In this document: piece after piece, positions 1 to 8,250 of the stretch
Layout: every line of letters starts with the position of its first letter
Position numbering within the stretch: the first letter of the stretch is position 1
Origin: CAWBYL01 sp963793025
GTDB taxonomy: Bacteria > Actinomycetota > Acidimicrobiia > Acidimicrobiales > Acidimicrobilacustridaceae
Direction: 5' to 3'
Length of the DNA stretch: 64,000 nucleotides
Assembly (NCBI GenBank): GCA_963793025.1
Contig: CAWBYL010000006.1
Coordinates: 1,178,001 to 1,242,000 of the forward strand
Notes under the pieces: generated by a model
The model's database searches: none
What the model was told of the DNA's origin: nothing
What the model saw: only the letters and a program-made list of their open reading frames with translations
Translations under genes and position numbers: made by a program

Positions 1-472
1 GCCCGAGCACGAAGCCGGCGACATCGAACGCCGTCTGGCGCCCGAGGTTGGCGCCCACGTTCTCCGGGTCCCGGGCGATCACGAGGCGTCGCACCGCGGG
101 GCCGACCATGCCCGAACCCAGCCCGAGGATCAGGCGGGCGCCGACCCACTGCCACAGCTCCGTCGCGAAGATCATCCAGATCACGCCGGCGGCGGCCACA
201 CCGACACCGAGGCGCACCATCGTGGCGGTGTGGCCCCGGTCGGCGTACCGGGCGAGGAAGACCTGGCTGGCGAAGCCCGTGGCGAATCCGGCGAAGACGA
301 TGAGGCCGACATCGCCGTCGGAGAAGCCGAAGCGGTCACGGATGTCGGCGAGCAGCGTGAAGATGCTGCCGTAGCCGAGCGACATCACGCCGGTCAGCAG
401 GAACAGCAACACCATCGGTCGGTCCGCTGCCTCGGTTTGCTCGCCGTGGGGCGTAGCCCCGCTCTCGTCCAT
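1..472 (-). CDS. MFS transporter (C-terminus cut by window edge)
   Basis: Reading leftward from an ATG at 472, the reverse strand encodes about 157 residues that run off the window. After a short hydrophilic start there are alternating hydrophobic segments, with a D-R-x-G type loop (residues ARYADRGHTA) between two helices and the string GARLILGLGSGMVGPAVRR. This is the usual layout of the first four helices of a major facilitator superfamily permease, an inner-membrane secondary transporter. A GGGGGGTGGC stretch just before the ATG serves as a ribosome site. The substrate cannot be told from this fragment. It is followed in the same direction, across a 75-bp gap, by nothing visible, because the rest of the gene lies outside. 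Confidence 0.8.
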   Translation of the reverse strand, partial: MDESGATPHGEQTEAADRPMVLLFLLTGVMSLGYGSIFTLLADIRDRFGFSDGDVGLIVFAGFATGFASQVFLARYADRGHTATMVRLGVGVAAAGVIWMIFATELWQWVGARLILGLGSGMVGPAVRRLVIARDPENVGANLGRQTAFDVAGFVLG

Positions 473-547
473 GCCACCCCCCAGGCGTGCCTCGACGGTA
501 GTGCCCCGTCGCAGGCCGCGGGTCCGGTGGGCGGGGCCGGGAGCCGG

Positions 548-1552
548 TCAGCTGTCGACGGCCTCGCCGGCGAGGGGTCGAGCGGCGTCGGCGCCCATGG
601 CCAGGGCGACGGGCTCGCCGGCGCTGAACACGGTGACGGGTCCGTCCTCGCTGACGACGATCACCAGCGCGCCCGGGTCGTCGTAGCTGTAGCGCCGGGC
701 CGAGGTGTGGCGGGTCCCCCGGAAGCCGTCCACCTCGAGGCTGGCCTCCGGCGTGGAACCCAGATGGACCCCGATCTGGCGCAGGACCCCGGTCTCGTCG
801 AACAGGGCGGCTCCGTCCAACTGGGCCAGGGCGTGGCGCAGCGGGGCCAGATCGAGGGGGTTGTCTATCTGGAGCGGGGGCGGCACCCCGAGTCGGGGCT
901 CGACGACCCCGTTGCGGGTGGGATCGGGACGAACGACGAGCGTGGCGCCGATGCCTCGGGCTCCGAGGTCGTGGACGGCGAACTCGAGCGTGCGCTGGAG
1001 GAGGGCGCGGCGGTCGTCGTCGACCGCCACCGGCAGGGTCTGCACCCAGTTCGCCACCAGCGGCTCGTGGTGCCAGCCGAGGCCGGCCCAGCGGAGCACG
1101 CCGAACTGGCCGACGACCCTCACGAACCCGGCCGGATGGCGTTGTACGACCACGCCGTCGAGGGCGGTGGACAGCACGACGAGGTCCCGTTCGGAGCCGG
1201 CGGGCCGGTCGAGCACGATCCATTCGTCGTTGCCGTCGATTCGCCGGATGAGCCAACTCACCATGCCGTCGGCGTAGCGCCGGGTGCTGGCCACGCTGCT
1301 GCCGTCGACCGGGCGCCGATGGACCTGCAGAAGGGTCGCCGCCTCCCAGGTGGCCGGATCGCTGCGGGGCTCGATGACCGCGCCGTAGCTGGGGATCCGG
1401 CGCTCGTGGGCCCGGGGGCGCAGGGCGTAGGCCGTCTCCACGATGGCCAGCTCGTGCCACGGCTCGGAGCCGTCCAGGTCGAGCCCGGCCTCGGACAGCT
1501 CCTCGACGAGGCGACGGAGCTGGGTTGGGGTCGGCTGGCCGGATCCGGTCAT
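548..1552 (-). CDS. Diadenylate cyclase (DisA_N/DAC) domain protein with unknown N-terminal half
   Basis: A 334-residue protein whose C-terminal third (about 185-315) looks like a DAC domain: helix FAVHDLGARGIGATLVV (191-207), the DGA motif at 246-248, GTRHTSA at 279-285 and ALVIVVSEDG near 295-304. In known DAC enzymes (DisA, CdaA) DGA and RHR line the active site that joins two ATP into c-di-AMP. Here the third RHR residue is Thr (RHT), so activity is uncertain. Residues 1-175 match no domain I recognise and have no obvious membrane helix, unlike CdaA. There is no HhH DNA-binding tail, unlike DisA. It stands alone on its strand, divergent from the DsbA-like gene. The start ATG has no Shine-Dalgarno but a TAGCCT box 6 nt upstream. 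Confidence 0.8.
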   Translation of the reverse strand: MTGSGQPTPTQLRRLVEELSEAGLDLDGSEPWHELAIVETAYALRPRAHERRIPSYGAVIEPRSDPATWEAATLLQVHRRPVDGSSVASTRRYADGMVSWLIRRIDGNDEWIVLDRPAGSERDLVVLSTALDGVVVQRHPAGFVRVVGQFGVLRWAGLGWHHEPLVANWVQTLPVAVDDDRRALLQRTLEFAVHDLGARGIGATLVVRPDPTRNGVVEPRLGVPPPLQIDNPLDLAPLRHALAQLDGAALFDETGVLRQIGVHLGSTPEASLEVDGFRGTRHTSARRYSYDDPGALVIVVSEDGPVTVFSAGEPVALAMGADAARPLAGEAVDS

Positions 1553-1558
1553 GGTCAG

Positions 1559-1564
1559 AGGCTA
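1559..1564 (-). promoter_or_regulatory. -10 box (TAGCCT), likely leaderless start of the DAC-domain gene
   Basis: TAGCCT on the reverse strand ends 6 nt before the ATG at 1552. No purine-rich ribosome site lies between. It fits the TANNNT actinobacterial -10 pattern, placing the transcription start at or near the ATG. Confidence 0.5.
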
Positions 1565-1664
1565 CGGAACGGGCGGCGCGACGCCGACCCGCGTTCCTGC
1601 GACCAGCGACCGGAGCGATCCGGGCGGTCGATACCCTGCGAAGGGCCCCACACCCGGAGGACGG

Positions 1665-2384
1665 ATGGATCACCACGAATCACTGCGCGTCGACGTGTGG
1701 TCGGACATCGTGTGTCCGTGGTGCGCCATAGGGAAGGCCAACCTCGATCTCGCCCTCGCCGACTTCGCCCACCGCGATCTCGTCGAAGTGGTCTGGCACA
1801 GCTTCGAGCTGGACCCGAACGCCCCCGCGGTCCGCTCGGGCTCCTACGTCGAGATGCTGGGTCGCAAGTACGGGCAGGACGCCGGATCGGCTCAGGCGAT
1901 GGTGGACCAGATGACCGAGCGGGGTGCGGCCGCCGGGGTCGAGTTCCGTTTCGACCGCGTGCAGCCGGGCAACACCTTCGATGCCCACCGGATCATCCAC
2001 CTGGCGGCGGACCGGGGCATCCAGACCCCGGTGAAGGAGCGCTTCCTCCGCGGGTACCTGAGCGAGGGCGAGGCCGTGGGCCTGCCCGAGACGGTGGCTC
2101 GGCTGGCCGTCGATGCCGGACTCGCAGCCGACGAGGTCGATCTGGTCCTGGCGTCGGACGCCTACGCCGAGGACGTCCGCGCCGACGAGGCCCTGGCCGG
2201 CGAGCTCCAGGTGAGCGGGGTGCCCTTCTTCGTCATCGACCGCCGCTACGGCGTCGCCGGGGCCCAGCCGCCCGCTGTGCTGCTCCAGGTGCTGGACCAG
2301 GCGTGGGACGAGCGGAAGCCGGCCCTCACCGTCCTCCCTGGCGACGATGCCGGGGCCTGCGGCCCCGACGGCTGCGAGGTCTGA
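1665..2384 (+). CDS. DsbA family (FrnE-like) thiol oxidoreductase
   Basis: A 239-residue protein with a thioredoxin-fold start (LRVDVWSDIVCPWCAIGK) carrying a CPWC redox motif at Cys17-Cys20. A helical insertion follows, and the fold closes at the cis-proline loop VSGVPFFVIDRRYGVAGAQ. These are the marks of the FrnE/2-hydroxychromene-2-carboxylate isomerase-like branch of DsbA proteins. There is no signal peptide, so it acts in the cytoplasm, probably in thiol-disulfide exchange or a polyketide-type isomerisation. A C-terminal Cys-x-x-x-x-x-Cys (ACGPDGC) might be a second redox pair. The ATG at 1665 has GGAGG 4 nt upstream. A longer reading from 1443 would cover the promoter region and is not favoured. 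Confidence 0.88.
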   Translation: MDHHESLRVDVWSDIVCPWCAIGKANLDLALADFAHRDLVEVVWHSFELDPNAPAVRSGSYVEMLGRKYGQDAGSAQAMVDQMTERGAAAGVEFRFDRVQPGNTFDAHRIIHLAADRGIQTPVKERFLRGYLSEGEAVGLPETVARLAVDAGLAADEVDLVLASDAYAEDVRADEALAGELQVSGVPFFVIDRRYGVAGAQPPAVLLQVLDQAWDERKPALTVLPGDDAGACGPDGCEV

Positions 2385-2397
2385 CCTTCTCGGTCGA

Positions 2398-2880
2398 TCA
2401 GACCGGGCGGGACTCGGGGAGCCGGACGAGGGGGATGGTGCGGTCGGTGCGGTCCTGGTAGTCGGCGTACCAGGCCCGATCCTCCACCAGCAGGGCCCAC
2501 AGGCGATCGTGCTCCTCACCCTCCTCGAGGATGTCGGGCACGGACCAGAACTGGCCGTCCTGGACCCGCACGAGCACCTCTGGGTTGGCGTCGCGGTCGC
2601 GCAGGTTCACGAACCACGACGGGTGCTTCTCGGAACCGGCGAACGAGGCCACGACCACCCGGACGCCCTCGGGATCGAGCCAGTAGGGAACGGCGATCTT
2701 GTGCTCGTTGCCCGACTTGCGGCCGATGGTGCGGATGAGCACGTGGTGCATGTTGGCCTGCACCCACACCATGTCGTCGCTGCTCGTCTCCATGGCCTGC
2801 ACGTGCATGGCCGTGATCTTCGGGATCTCCTCGTGTGAGGGTGTCTCCCAAGCCTGCTCCACCTTCTGATCGGTCGCCAC
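2398..2880 (-). CDS. DUF385/Ddn-type deazaflavin (F420)-dependent oxidoreductase
   Basis: A 160-residue protein of the nitroreductase/DUF385 split-beta-barrel family that includes mycobacterial Ddn. The recognisable block is LIRTIGRKSGNEHKIAVPYW, then VVVASFAGSEKHPSWFVNL, where family members bind the F420 phosphate and the substrate. Members reduce quinones or nitro compounds with F420H2 at the membrane. The N-terminus here (about 35 residues) is polar. The GTG start at 2880 has GAGGGGGA about 6-10 nt upstream. It converges with the DsbA-like gene, with only 13 bp between the stop codons. The cofactor is inferred from the family. Confidence 0.85.
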   Translation of the reverse strand: MATDQKVEQAWETPSHEEIPKITAMHVQAMETSSDDMVWVQANMHHVLIRTIGRKSGNEHKIAVPYWLDPEGVRVVVASFAGSEKHPSWFVNLRDRDANPEVLVRVQDGQFWSVPDILEEGEEHDRLWALLVEDRAWYADYQDRTDRTIPLVRLPESRPV

Positions 2881-2953
2881 GACCGTCCCCCTCTCGTCGG
2901 CGACGAGTGTGGCAGACGGCTCGGCCCGGGCGAAAGCGGGCGACCGGTCCGTG

Positions 2954-4636
2954 CTACGGGTGCTCGACGGCCAGCGGCTCGAGTCCGTCGATCGTGGGTG
3001 GGATCTCCTCGGCCACGCTCGGGTCGAGCATGGGCACCTGCGGTATGAGCAGGCTGAGGAGGGCCCCGGCGAACACGACGGTGGCGGCGAACACGAGAGC
3101 GGCGCGGGTCCCGGAGGCCAGCGCCTGGTCGAGGATCCGGTTGGCGGTGGCCGTCACCGACGGTGACGCGCCGGCGGACGGGGTCCAGCTCGCTCCCATC
3201 TCCTGCACACCGGCGATGGCCTGGTCGCGGGCCGCCGGGGCCAGGTCGCTCGCTCGGAAGGCGTCGACCGCGTGGTTGGTGGTGAGCACGGTGATGAGCG
3301 ACCCGATGATGGCCGCGCCGAGGGCGGCACCGACCTGGCGGGACGAGCTGTTGGCTCCGCTGGCGACGCCGGTCTTGGGCAGTGAGATCTCCGAGAGGAT
3401 CACGTTGGTCAGCTGCGAGCTGAGAAAACCCACCCCGACGCCGAACACCACCAGCCCCGGGAGGATCCCCGGGAACGAAACCGACGGGGACACGGCCACG
3501 ATGAGCAGGACGATGCCGATGGCCTCGCTGACCAGACCGAGACGGCAGACGCTGGTGACGCCGATGCGACGCGTGAGCGGGCCCCCGATCTGGGCGCCGG
3601 CGATGATCGCCAGCCCGATGGGAAGCATCCAGAAGCCGTTCTGCTCGGCGGTGAGGCCGCGCGCTCTCTGGAGGAACAAGGGGAGGGCGAACAGCACGCC
3701 GAGCTGGCCGAGCGAGAGGATGAAGGCGGTGATCAGTCCGTAGCGGAAGGTGCGGTGCCGGAGCTGGGCGATCTCGAACAGGGGATGGGTGCCGCGTCGC
3801 TCCTTGTGCCGCTCCACCAGGATGAAGGCCACGATGGCGAGGACACCGAGCACGAAGGCGGCGACCGCGGCCGACACCGGCATGGCGTCGGGCCAGAGGT
3901 GCACGCCGCCGACCTCCAACGACTCGATGGGGGCGAACCACCCGTAGGTGGGGCCCTGGCTGAGGGCGAACACCACGAAGAAGGTCCCACTGGCGATCAG
4001 GGCGGCGCCGAGGGCGTCGATGGGGACGCGCCGATCGGCGCGAGGGCTGCGGTTCATCAGGGCCATCGCTCCGATGACCGCGAGGGGCGCGAGGAAGACG
4101 TTGATCCGGAACGACCAGCGCCACGAGTAGTTCGTGGTCAGGTAACCGCCCAGCACCGGGCCGAAGGCCACGGCGGCGCCGGCGGCGGCACCCCAGGCGG
4201 CGAAGGCGGTGGCGCGCTCGCGGCCCCGGAAGGTGGCCGACAGGATGGCCAGCGTCGACGGCATCATGAGGGCTGCTCCGGTGCCTTCCACCACGGCCTC
4301 GCCGATGATGAGCACGCCGACGCTGGTGGCCACGGAGGCGATGAACGAGCCCGTCCCGAAGAGCGCGGCGCCGATCACGAACAGGCGGCGGTGCCCGTAG
4401 AGGTCGCCGAGGCGTCCGCCGACGATCAACAGGCTGGCGAAGGTGAGCGAGTAGCCGGCGATGACCCACTCGAGGCTGGGAACCGTGGTGTCGAGGTCGC
4501 TCAACATGGTGGGGATGGCCACGTTCAGGACCGACGTGTCGATGGCGATGAGCACGACGGTGCCGACCAGGATGACGAGGGTGAGCCACCGCTTCGGGTC
4601 CGGCTGGTGTTCGCTCCCGGCCAGGTCGTCGTGCAT
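2954..4636 (-). CDS. DHA2 family MFS drug/proton antiporter (14 TM type)
   Basis: A 560-residue inner-membrane transporter. Motif A appears as GGRLGDLYGHRR. The motif-C type segment of drug:H+ antiporters (AFGPVLGGYLTTNYSWRWSFRINV) and the length match the 14-helix DHA2 (EmrB/QacA) group. The long reading frame extends upstream, but the ATG at 4636 (MHDDLAGSEH) with AAGGA just before it is chosen. A further upstream start would run through the divergent tetR gene. It is divergent from the TetR regulator at 4718, and the 81-bp gap holds inverted repeats, so drug- or metabolite-induced derepression of the pump is the likely logic. The substrate is unknown. Confidence 0.9.
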   Translation of the reverse strand: MHDDLAGSEHQPDPKRWLTLVILVGTVVLIAIDTSVLNVAIPTMLSDLDTTVPSLEWVIAGYSLTFASLLIVGGRLGDLYGHRRLFVIGAALFGTGSFIASVATSVGVLIIGEAVVEGTGAALMMPSTLAILSATFRGRERATAFAAWGAAAGAAVAFGPVLGGYLTTNYSWRWSFRINVFLAPLAVIGAMALMNRSPRADRRVPIDALGAALIASGTFFVVFALSQGPTYGWFAPIESLEVGGVHLWPDAMPVSAAVAAFVLGVLAIVAFILVERHKERRGTHPLFEIAQLRHRTFRYGLITAFILSLGQLGVLFALPLFLQRARGLTAEQNGFWMLPIGLAIIAGAQIGGPLTRRIGVTSVCRLGLVSEAIGIVLLIVAVSPSVSFPGILPGLVVFGVGVGFLSSQLTNVILSEISLPKTGVASGANSSSRQVGAALGAAIIGSLITVLTTNHAVDAFRASDLAPAARDQAIAGVQEMGASWTPSAGASPSVTATANRILDQALASGTRAALVFAATVVFAGALLSLLIPQVPMLDPSVAEEIPPTIDGLEPLAVEHP

Positions 4637-4700
4637 CTCGTCCTTCGCGTCGGGGGCGTGGGCGTTAAAGTGGAAGAGCCATCCCGTTTCGTCCAGGATA

Positions 4701-4716
4701 CGGAAGTCTGGTTCCG
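4701..4716. promoter_or_regulatory. Candidate TetR operator between tetR and MFS pump
   Basis: CGGAA-N6-TTCCG is a perfect 5+6+5 inverted repeat in the divergent promoter region, ending 1 nt before the tetR ATG. A second, looser pair CCGT...ACGG (4684-4703) overlaps it. The position suits autoregulation plus repression of the pump. This is inferred from position and symmetry only. Confidence 0.45.
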
Positions 4717-4717
4717 G

Positions 4718-5398
4718 ATGCCACCGACATCGACGAGCTCTGAGCCGGTCGCTGACCGTCCCCTGCGGTCCGACGCCCGCCGCAACCGCCGGCGTGTGCT
4801 CGAGGCCGCCGAAGCGCTGTTCGGCGAGGCGGGGACCGGAGCCTCCATCGAGGACATCGCCAAGCGGGCGGGGGTCGGCGTGGGCACGGTGTGCCGGCAC
4901 TTCCCCACCAAGCAGGACCTGCTCGACGAGGTCCTCACCGAGATGTACCGCGAGCTGGTGGCCGACGCCGACGCCGCCTTGGAGATGGGTGAGCCGGCGG
5001 CCGCCTTCGAACGGTTCGTGCACCAGTTGGCCGGGCACCAGGCCCGCCGCCGGGTCCTGGCCGAGCAGATGGCCATGGAGCTGGAGCTGCCGGCCGCCGC
5101 CGTGGGCCTGCGCGCCGCCATGCGAGCGGCCATCACCGACCTCCTCGAGCAGGCCCAGGCCGCCGGCGCCGTGCGGATGGACATCAGCCCGGCCGACACG
5201 TCGATGCTCTTCGCCGGCATCGCCCAGATCACGGCCATCGCCGGCGGGGTGAACTCCTCGCTGCGCGACCGCTACGTGGCGGTGATGCTCGACGGCCTCC
5301 GCCCGGCGGCGGCCACCGCTCTGCCTGGTCGGCCCCTCGAGTACCGAGAGGTGGACCGCATCCTGCGCCGCCAGTCCCGCCGTCGCGCCGACAGCTGA
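4718..5398 (+). CDS. TetR/AcrR family transcriptional regulator
   Basis: A 226-residue regulator. The N-terminal helix-turn-helix lies at about residues 20-65: RRRVLEAAEALFGEAG, then ASIEDIAKRAGVGVGTVCRH, then FPTKQDLLDEV, the standard TetR fold. The C-terminal ligand and dimer domain (about 70-195) is divergent, as is normal. The start is the ATG at 4718; the much longer upstream reading is antisense to the pump gene. It sits head to head with the DHA2 exporter, the classic arrangement for a repressor of that pump. The tail is rich in Arg, with no known role. Confidence 0.92.
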   Translation: MPPTSTSSEPVADRPLRSDARRNRRRVLEAAEALFGEAGTGASIEDIAKRAGVGVGTVCRHFPTKQDLLDEVLTEMYRELVADADAALEMGEPAAAFERFVHQLAGHQARRRVLAEQMAMELELPAAAVGLRAAMRAAITDLLEQAQAAGAVRMDISPADTSMLFAGIAQITAIAGGVNSSLRDRYVAVMLDGLRPAAATALPGRPLEYREVDRILRRQSRRRADS

Positions 5399-5519
5399 CC
5401 TCCCCCGCCGAACGAGAGACCACTCCCGATGGTTCGGTTCGTGACCCCAGAGGTGAACCGCGGGGATGGGCTCGGGAAACCTGGTGCCCACCGCGGCCGG
5501 CCGGCGGTAGACAGGGTCG

Positions 5520-6242
5520 GTGGCTCCCCTCCGCCTCCACCTCATCTTCGACGCTGACGACACGCTGTGGGAGAACAACGTGCTGTTCGAGCGGGCCATC
5601 GACGACTTCACCGAGTGGTTGGCCCACCCGACGCTCGACCACCAGGCCATCCGGCAGGTGCTCTACGACATCGAGCGGGCCAACTCGGTGGCTCACGGCT
5701 ACGGCAGCACCGTCTTCCTGCGCAGCCTCCACGACTGCTTCGAGCACCTTCTCGAACGGCCGGCCACCACCGCCGACTCCGATCGCATCCACCAATTGGC
5801 GGCCAAGGTGGTGGCCCAGGAGATCGAGCTCATCCCCGACGTGGAGCACACCCTCGACGTCCTCGCCGAACGCCACGACCTCCTGCTGTTGACGAAGGGA
5901 GACCCCGACGAACAGCAGCGCAAGATCATGGCGTCAGGGCTGGCCGGCTACTTCCGACGGGCCGAGATCGTCAGGGAGAAGGAGCCGGCGGTCTACGCCG
6001 ATCTGGTGGTGAGGGAGGGGCTCGATCCCGCGCTGACCTGGATGGTCGGCAACTCGGTGAAGTCCGACATCGCTCCGGCGCTGGCGGTCGGCTTGGGGGC
6101 GGTCTTCATCCCCAACGACAACACCTGGGCGCTCGAGCACGCCGAGCTCGACACCGCCGCCCCTCGGTTGGTGCAGCTCGAGCGCTTCCCCGAGCTGCTC
6201 CACCACTTCGGTCCGTCGGCGAGCGTCGGGGCCGGGAGCTAG
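5520..6242 (+). CDS. HAD superfamily hydrolase
   Basis: A 240-residue cytoplasmic phosphatase-like protein. HAD motif I is LIFDADDTLW with nucleophile Asp11 and acid/base Asp13. Motif II is LLLLTKGD. The motif III lysine lies in VREKEP, and motif IV is GNSVKSDIAPA. A helical cap (about 15-95) marks the C1-capped subgroup that contains phosphoglycolate and small sugar-phosphate phosphatases. The GTG start at 5520 directly follows the GGTCG of the leader and has no strong ribosome site. The 121-bp region upstream shows nothing more than a weak CGGTTC/GAACCG pair. Substrate unknown. Confidence 0.88.
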   Translation: MAPLRLHLIFDADDTLWENNVLFERAIDDFTEWLAHPTLDHQAIRQVLYDIERANSVAHGYGSTVFLRSLHDCFEHLLERPATTADSDRIHQLAAKVVAQEIELIPDVEHTLDVLAERHDLLLLTKGDPDEQQRKIMASGLAGYFRRAEIVREKEPAVYADLVVREGLDPALTWMVGNSVKSDIAPALAVGLGAVFIPNDNTWALEHAELDTAAPRLVQLERFPELLHHFGPSASVGAGS

Positions 6243-7021
6243 AGGGACATCTCCCCGCCGTTGACGTTGAGCTCGGCGCCGGTGATGACATTGGCCAGGT
6301 CGGAGGCGAAGAAGGCCACCGCGTTGGCGCAGTCGGCGTCGTCGGGGATGATCCCGAGGGGGATGTCCTTGGTGATCTCGGCGATGACCTCGTCGCGGTC
6401 GCGGCCCTGGGCGGCGGCGTAGTCGACGTAGCCCTCGACCGGCGGGCCCCACATCCAGCCCATGAAGGTGCTGTTCACGCGGATCTTGTCCGGACCCAGC
6501 TCCTTGGCCAGCATGCGAGCGGCGATGGTGAGCGCGCCCTTCGACACCGCGTAGCCCGACTGGGTGGGCAGCGGCTTCTTCTGGATCATCGAGTTGACGA
6601 AGACGATCGACCCGCCTCCGGCGGCACGCATGTGGGGGATCACCTGCTGGGTGAGCTCCAGGGTGCCGAACACGGTGACGTCGAAGGAGCGTCGCCAGTC
6701 GGCGAAGTCGGCCTCCTCGAACATGGTGAACGGCGGCGGCACGTAGGCCGAGTTGACCAGGGCGTCGACCCGACCGAACTCGGCGATGGTGGCGTCCACC
6801 AGGCGCTTGGTCTGGGCCGGGTCCGAGATGTCGGTCGGGCACACCAGCGCCTTGCGCTCGGGCCACTGCTCGGCGATCCGGTCGGCGACCTCCTGCAGCT
6901 TGGACTCCGTGCGGGCCGCCAGGACGACGTCGGACCCTTCACGGGCGAACACGTACGCCAACTCCTGGCCCAGCCCCGGGCCGATGCCCGAGATGATCGA
7001 GACCTTGCCGTCGAGCAACAT
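6239..7021 (-). CDS. SDR family NAD(P)-dependent oxidoreductase
   Basis: A 260-residue classical short-chain dehydrogenase. The nucleotide-binding glycine motif reads SGIGPGLGQ near the N-terminus. The catalytic set is Ser in VNSMI and Tyr-x-x-x-Lys in YAVSK, and the C-terminus ends in the common GxxLNVNGG pattern. The usual NNAG is replaced by NSAY, a variation seen in some divergent SDRs. The ATG at 7021 is preceded by GAGGGGGAGAACG, a good ribosome site. It converges with the HAD gene (4-bp overlap) and is divergent from the epimerase-like gene. Substrate unknown. Confidence 0.9.
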   Translation of the reverse strand: MLLDGKVSIISGIGPGLGQELAYVFAREGSDVVLAARTESKLQEVADRIAEQWPERKALVCPTDISDPAQTKRLVDATIAEFGRVDALVNSAYVPPPFTMFEEADFADWRRSFDVTVFGTLELTQQVIPHMRAAGGGSIVFVNSMIQKKPLPTQSGYAVSKGALTIAARMLAKELGPDKIRVNSTFMGWMWGPPVEGYVDYAAAQGRDRDEVIAEITKDIPLGIIPDDADCANAVAFFASDLANVITGAELNVNGGEMSL

Positions 7022-7124
7022 CGTTCTCCCCCTCGTTGATGACGTCCGTTGCCTACCACGGATCCGGCGCCGTGGCCGCCGCGTCGGGTCGCTACGGTGG
7101 CGCGGTCCGACCACGGGGGGAACG

Positions 7125-8234
7125 ATGGCGCAGCGCACGTTGGTGATCGGAGGGACGGGGCCCACCGGGATCCACCTCGTCCGAGGACTGGTCGATCGGG
7201 GCCACGACGTCACGATCCTCCATCGCGGGACCCACGAGCGGCCCGAGACGCCCGATGAGGTGGCTCACCTCCACGCCGACCCCTACGACGTCGATTCCCT
7301 GGTCGGCGCCCTCGCTGGTACCGACTTCGACCTGGTCGTGGCGATGTACGGGCGACTGCGTCGCATCGCCGAGCTCACGGCCGGCCGGATCGGTCGCTTC
7401 GTGTCGGTGGGCGGCGTTCCCGCCATCCGGGGCTGGATGAACCCGTGGTTGTTCGAGCCGCCCGGCCTCCCCGTCCCGGTCGCCGAGGATGCCCCCGTGA
7501 CCGCGCTCCCCGAAGAGGACGAGAAGGGGTACCGGGTGGCTCGCACGGAGGAGGCGGTCTTCACCCACCATCCCCACGCTGCTCACTTCCGATACCCGTA
7601 TGCCTACGGTCCCCTCCAGGTCGTGCCCCGGGAGTGGAGCGTGGTGCGCAGGATCCTCGACGGACGTCGCCGGATGGTCATCCCCGACGACGGTCTCACC
7701 CTGCACCACCACGGCTTCACCGAGAACCTCGCCCACGCCGTGCTGTGCGGGATCGACCAGCCCGAGGCCGCCGCCGGTCTGGTGTTCAACTGCGGTGACG
7801 AGGAGGTGCTCAGCATCCGCCAGTGGATCGAGATCGTGGCCGAGGCGCTGGGCGCCGAGCTGGAACTGGTGTCGATGCCCCACGCCATCGCGACATCGGC
7901 GCGCCCGCTGCTCGGTCAGCCGGCCACCACCCACCGGGTCCTCGACGTCTCGCTGCTCCGGGAGCGGCTCGGCTACCGCGATCTGGTACCGGCACGCGAC
8001 GCGGTGGCCCGAACGGCGCGCTGGCTCGCGAACCACCCGATCGCCCCCGGCGCGACCGAGGAGTTCGTGCTGATGGACCCGTTCGACTACGCCGCCGAGG
8101 ACAGGTTGATGGACGCCTGGCAGGCCGCGCTGGCCTCGTTCCCCGCGGTGGCGTTCGACCCCGAACCGGGCGTCGGTCACGCCTACAGCGGTCCCGGCGG
8201 AAGGCCCCGGACCCAGGTCACCTACGTGGAGTGA
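7125..8234 (+). CDS. NAD-dependent epimerase/dehydratase-like (extended SDR) protein
   Basis: A 369-residue protein with an N-terminal Rossmann motif LVIGGTGPTGIHLVRGL and downstream segments typical of extended or atypical SDRs (FRYPYAYGPLQVVPREW, GLVFNCGDEEVLSIRQW). The canonical YxxxK is not clear, since GYRVARTEE occupies the region, so catalysis may be atypical, as in NmrA or CSP41-like proteins. The ATG at 7125 has GGGGGGAACG directly upstream. It starts 103 bp from the divergent SDR gene and is followed 16 bp later by the DapB-like gene, which appears to have its own -10 box. The reaction is not assigned. Confidence 0.82.
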   Translation: MAQRTLVIGGTGPTGIHLVRGLVDRGHDVTILHRGTHERPETPDEVAHLHADPYDVDSLVGALAGTDFDLVVAMYGRLRRIAELTAGRIGRFVSVGGVPAIRGWMNPWLFEPPGLPVPVAEDAPVTALPEEDEKGYRVARTEEAVFTHHPHAAHFRYPYAYGPLQVVPREWSVVRRILDGRRRMVIPDDGLTLHHHGFTENLAHAVLCGIDQPEAAAGLVFNCGDEEVLSIRQWIEIVAEALGAELELVSMPHAIATSARPLLGQPATTHRVLDVSLLRERLGYRDLVPARDAVARTARWLANHPIAPGATEEFVLMDPFDYAAEDRLMDAWQAALASFPAVAFDPEPGVGHAYSGPGGRPRTQVTYVE

Positions 8235-8238
8235 GCAC

Positions 8239-8244
8239 TAGGGT
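8239..8244 (+). promoter_or_regulatory. -10 box (TAGGGT), likely leaderless start
   Basis: TAGGGT followed by 6 nt and the ATG at 8251, with no Shine-Dalgarno in between. It lies in the 16-bp gap after the previous stop codon, implying an independent promoter inside an apparent gene pair. Confidence 0.5.
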
Positions 8245-8250
8245 CCGGCC

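Noticed and set aside
230..2461. Very long plus-strand open frame over the DAC and DsbA-like genes
   Set aside because: Composition is Gly/Arg/Pro-rich with no domain. It is the complement or frame-shadow of well-supported genes, an effect of high GC.
3755..4717. Plus-strand extension upstream of tetR
   Set aside because: It runs antisense through the DHA2 pump and has no recognisable domain; only the part from 4718 is a TetR protein.
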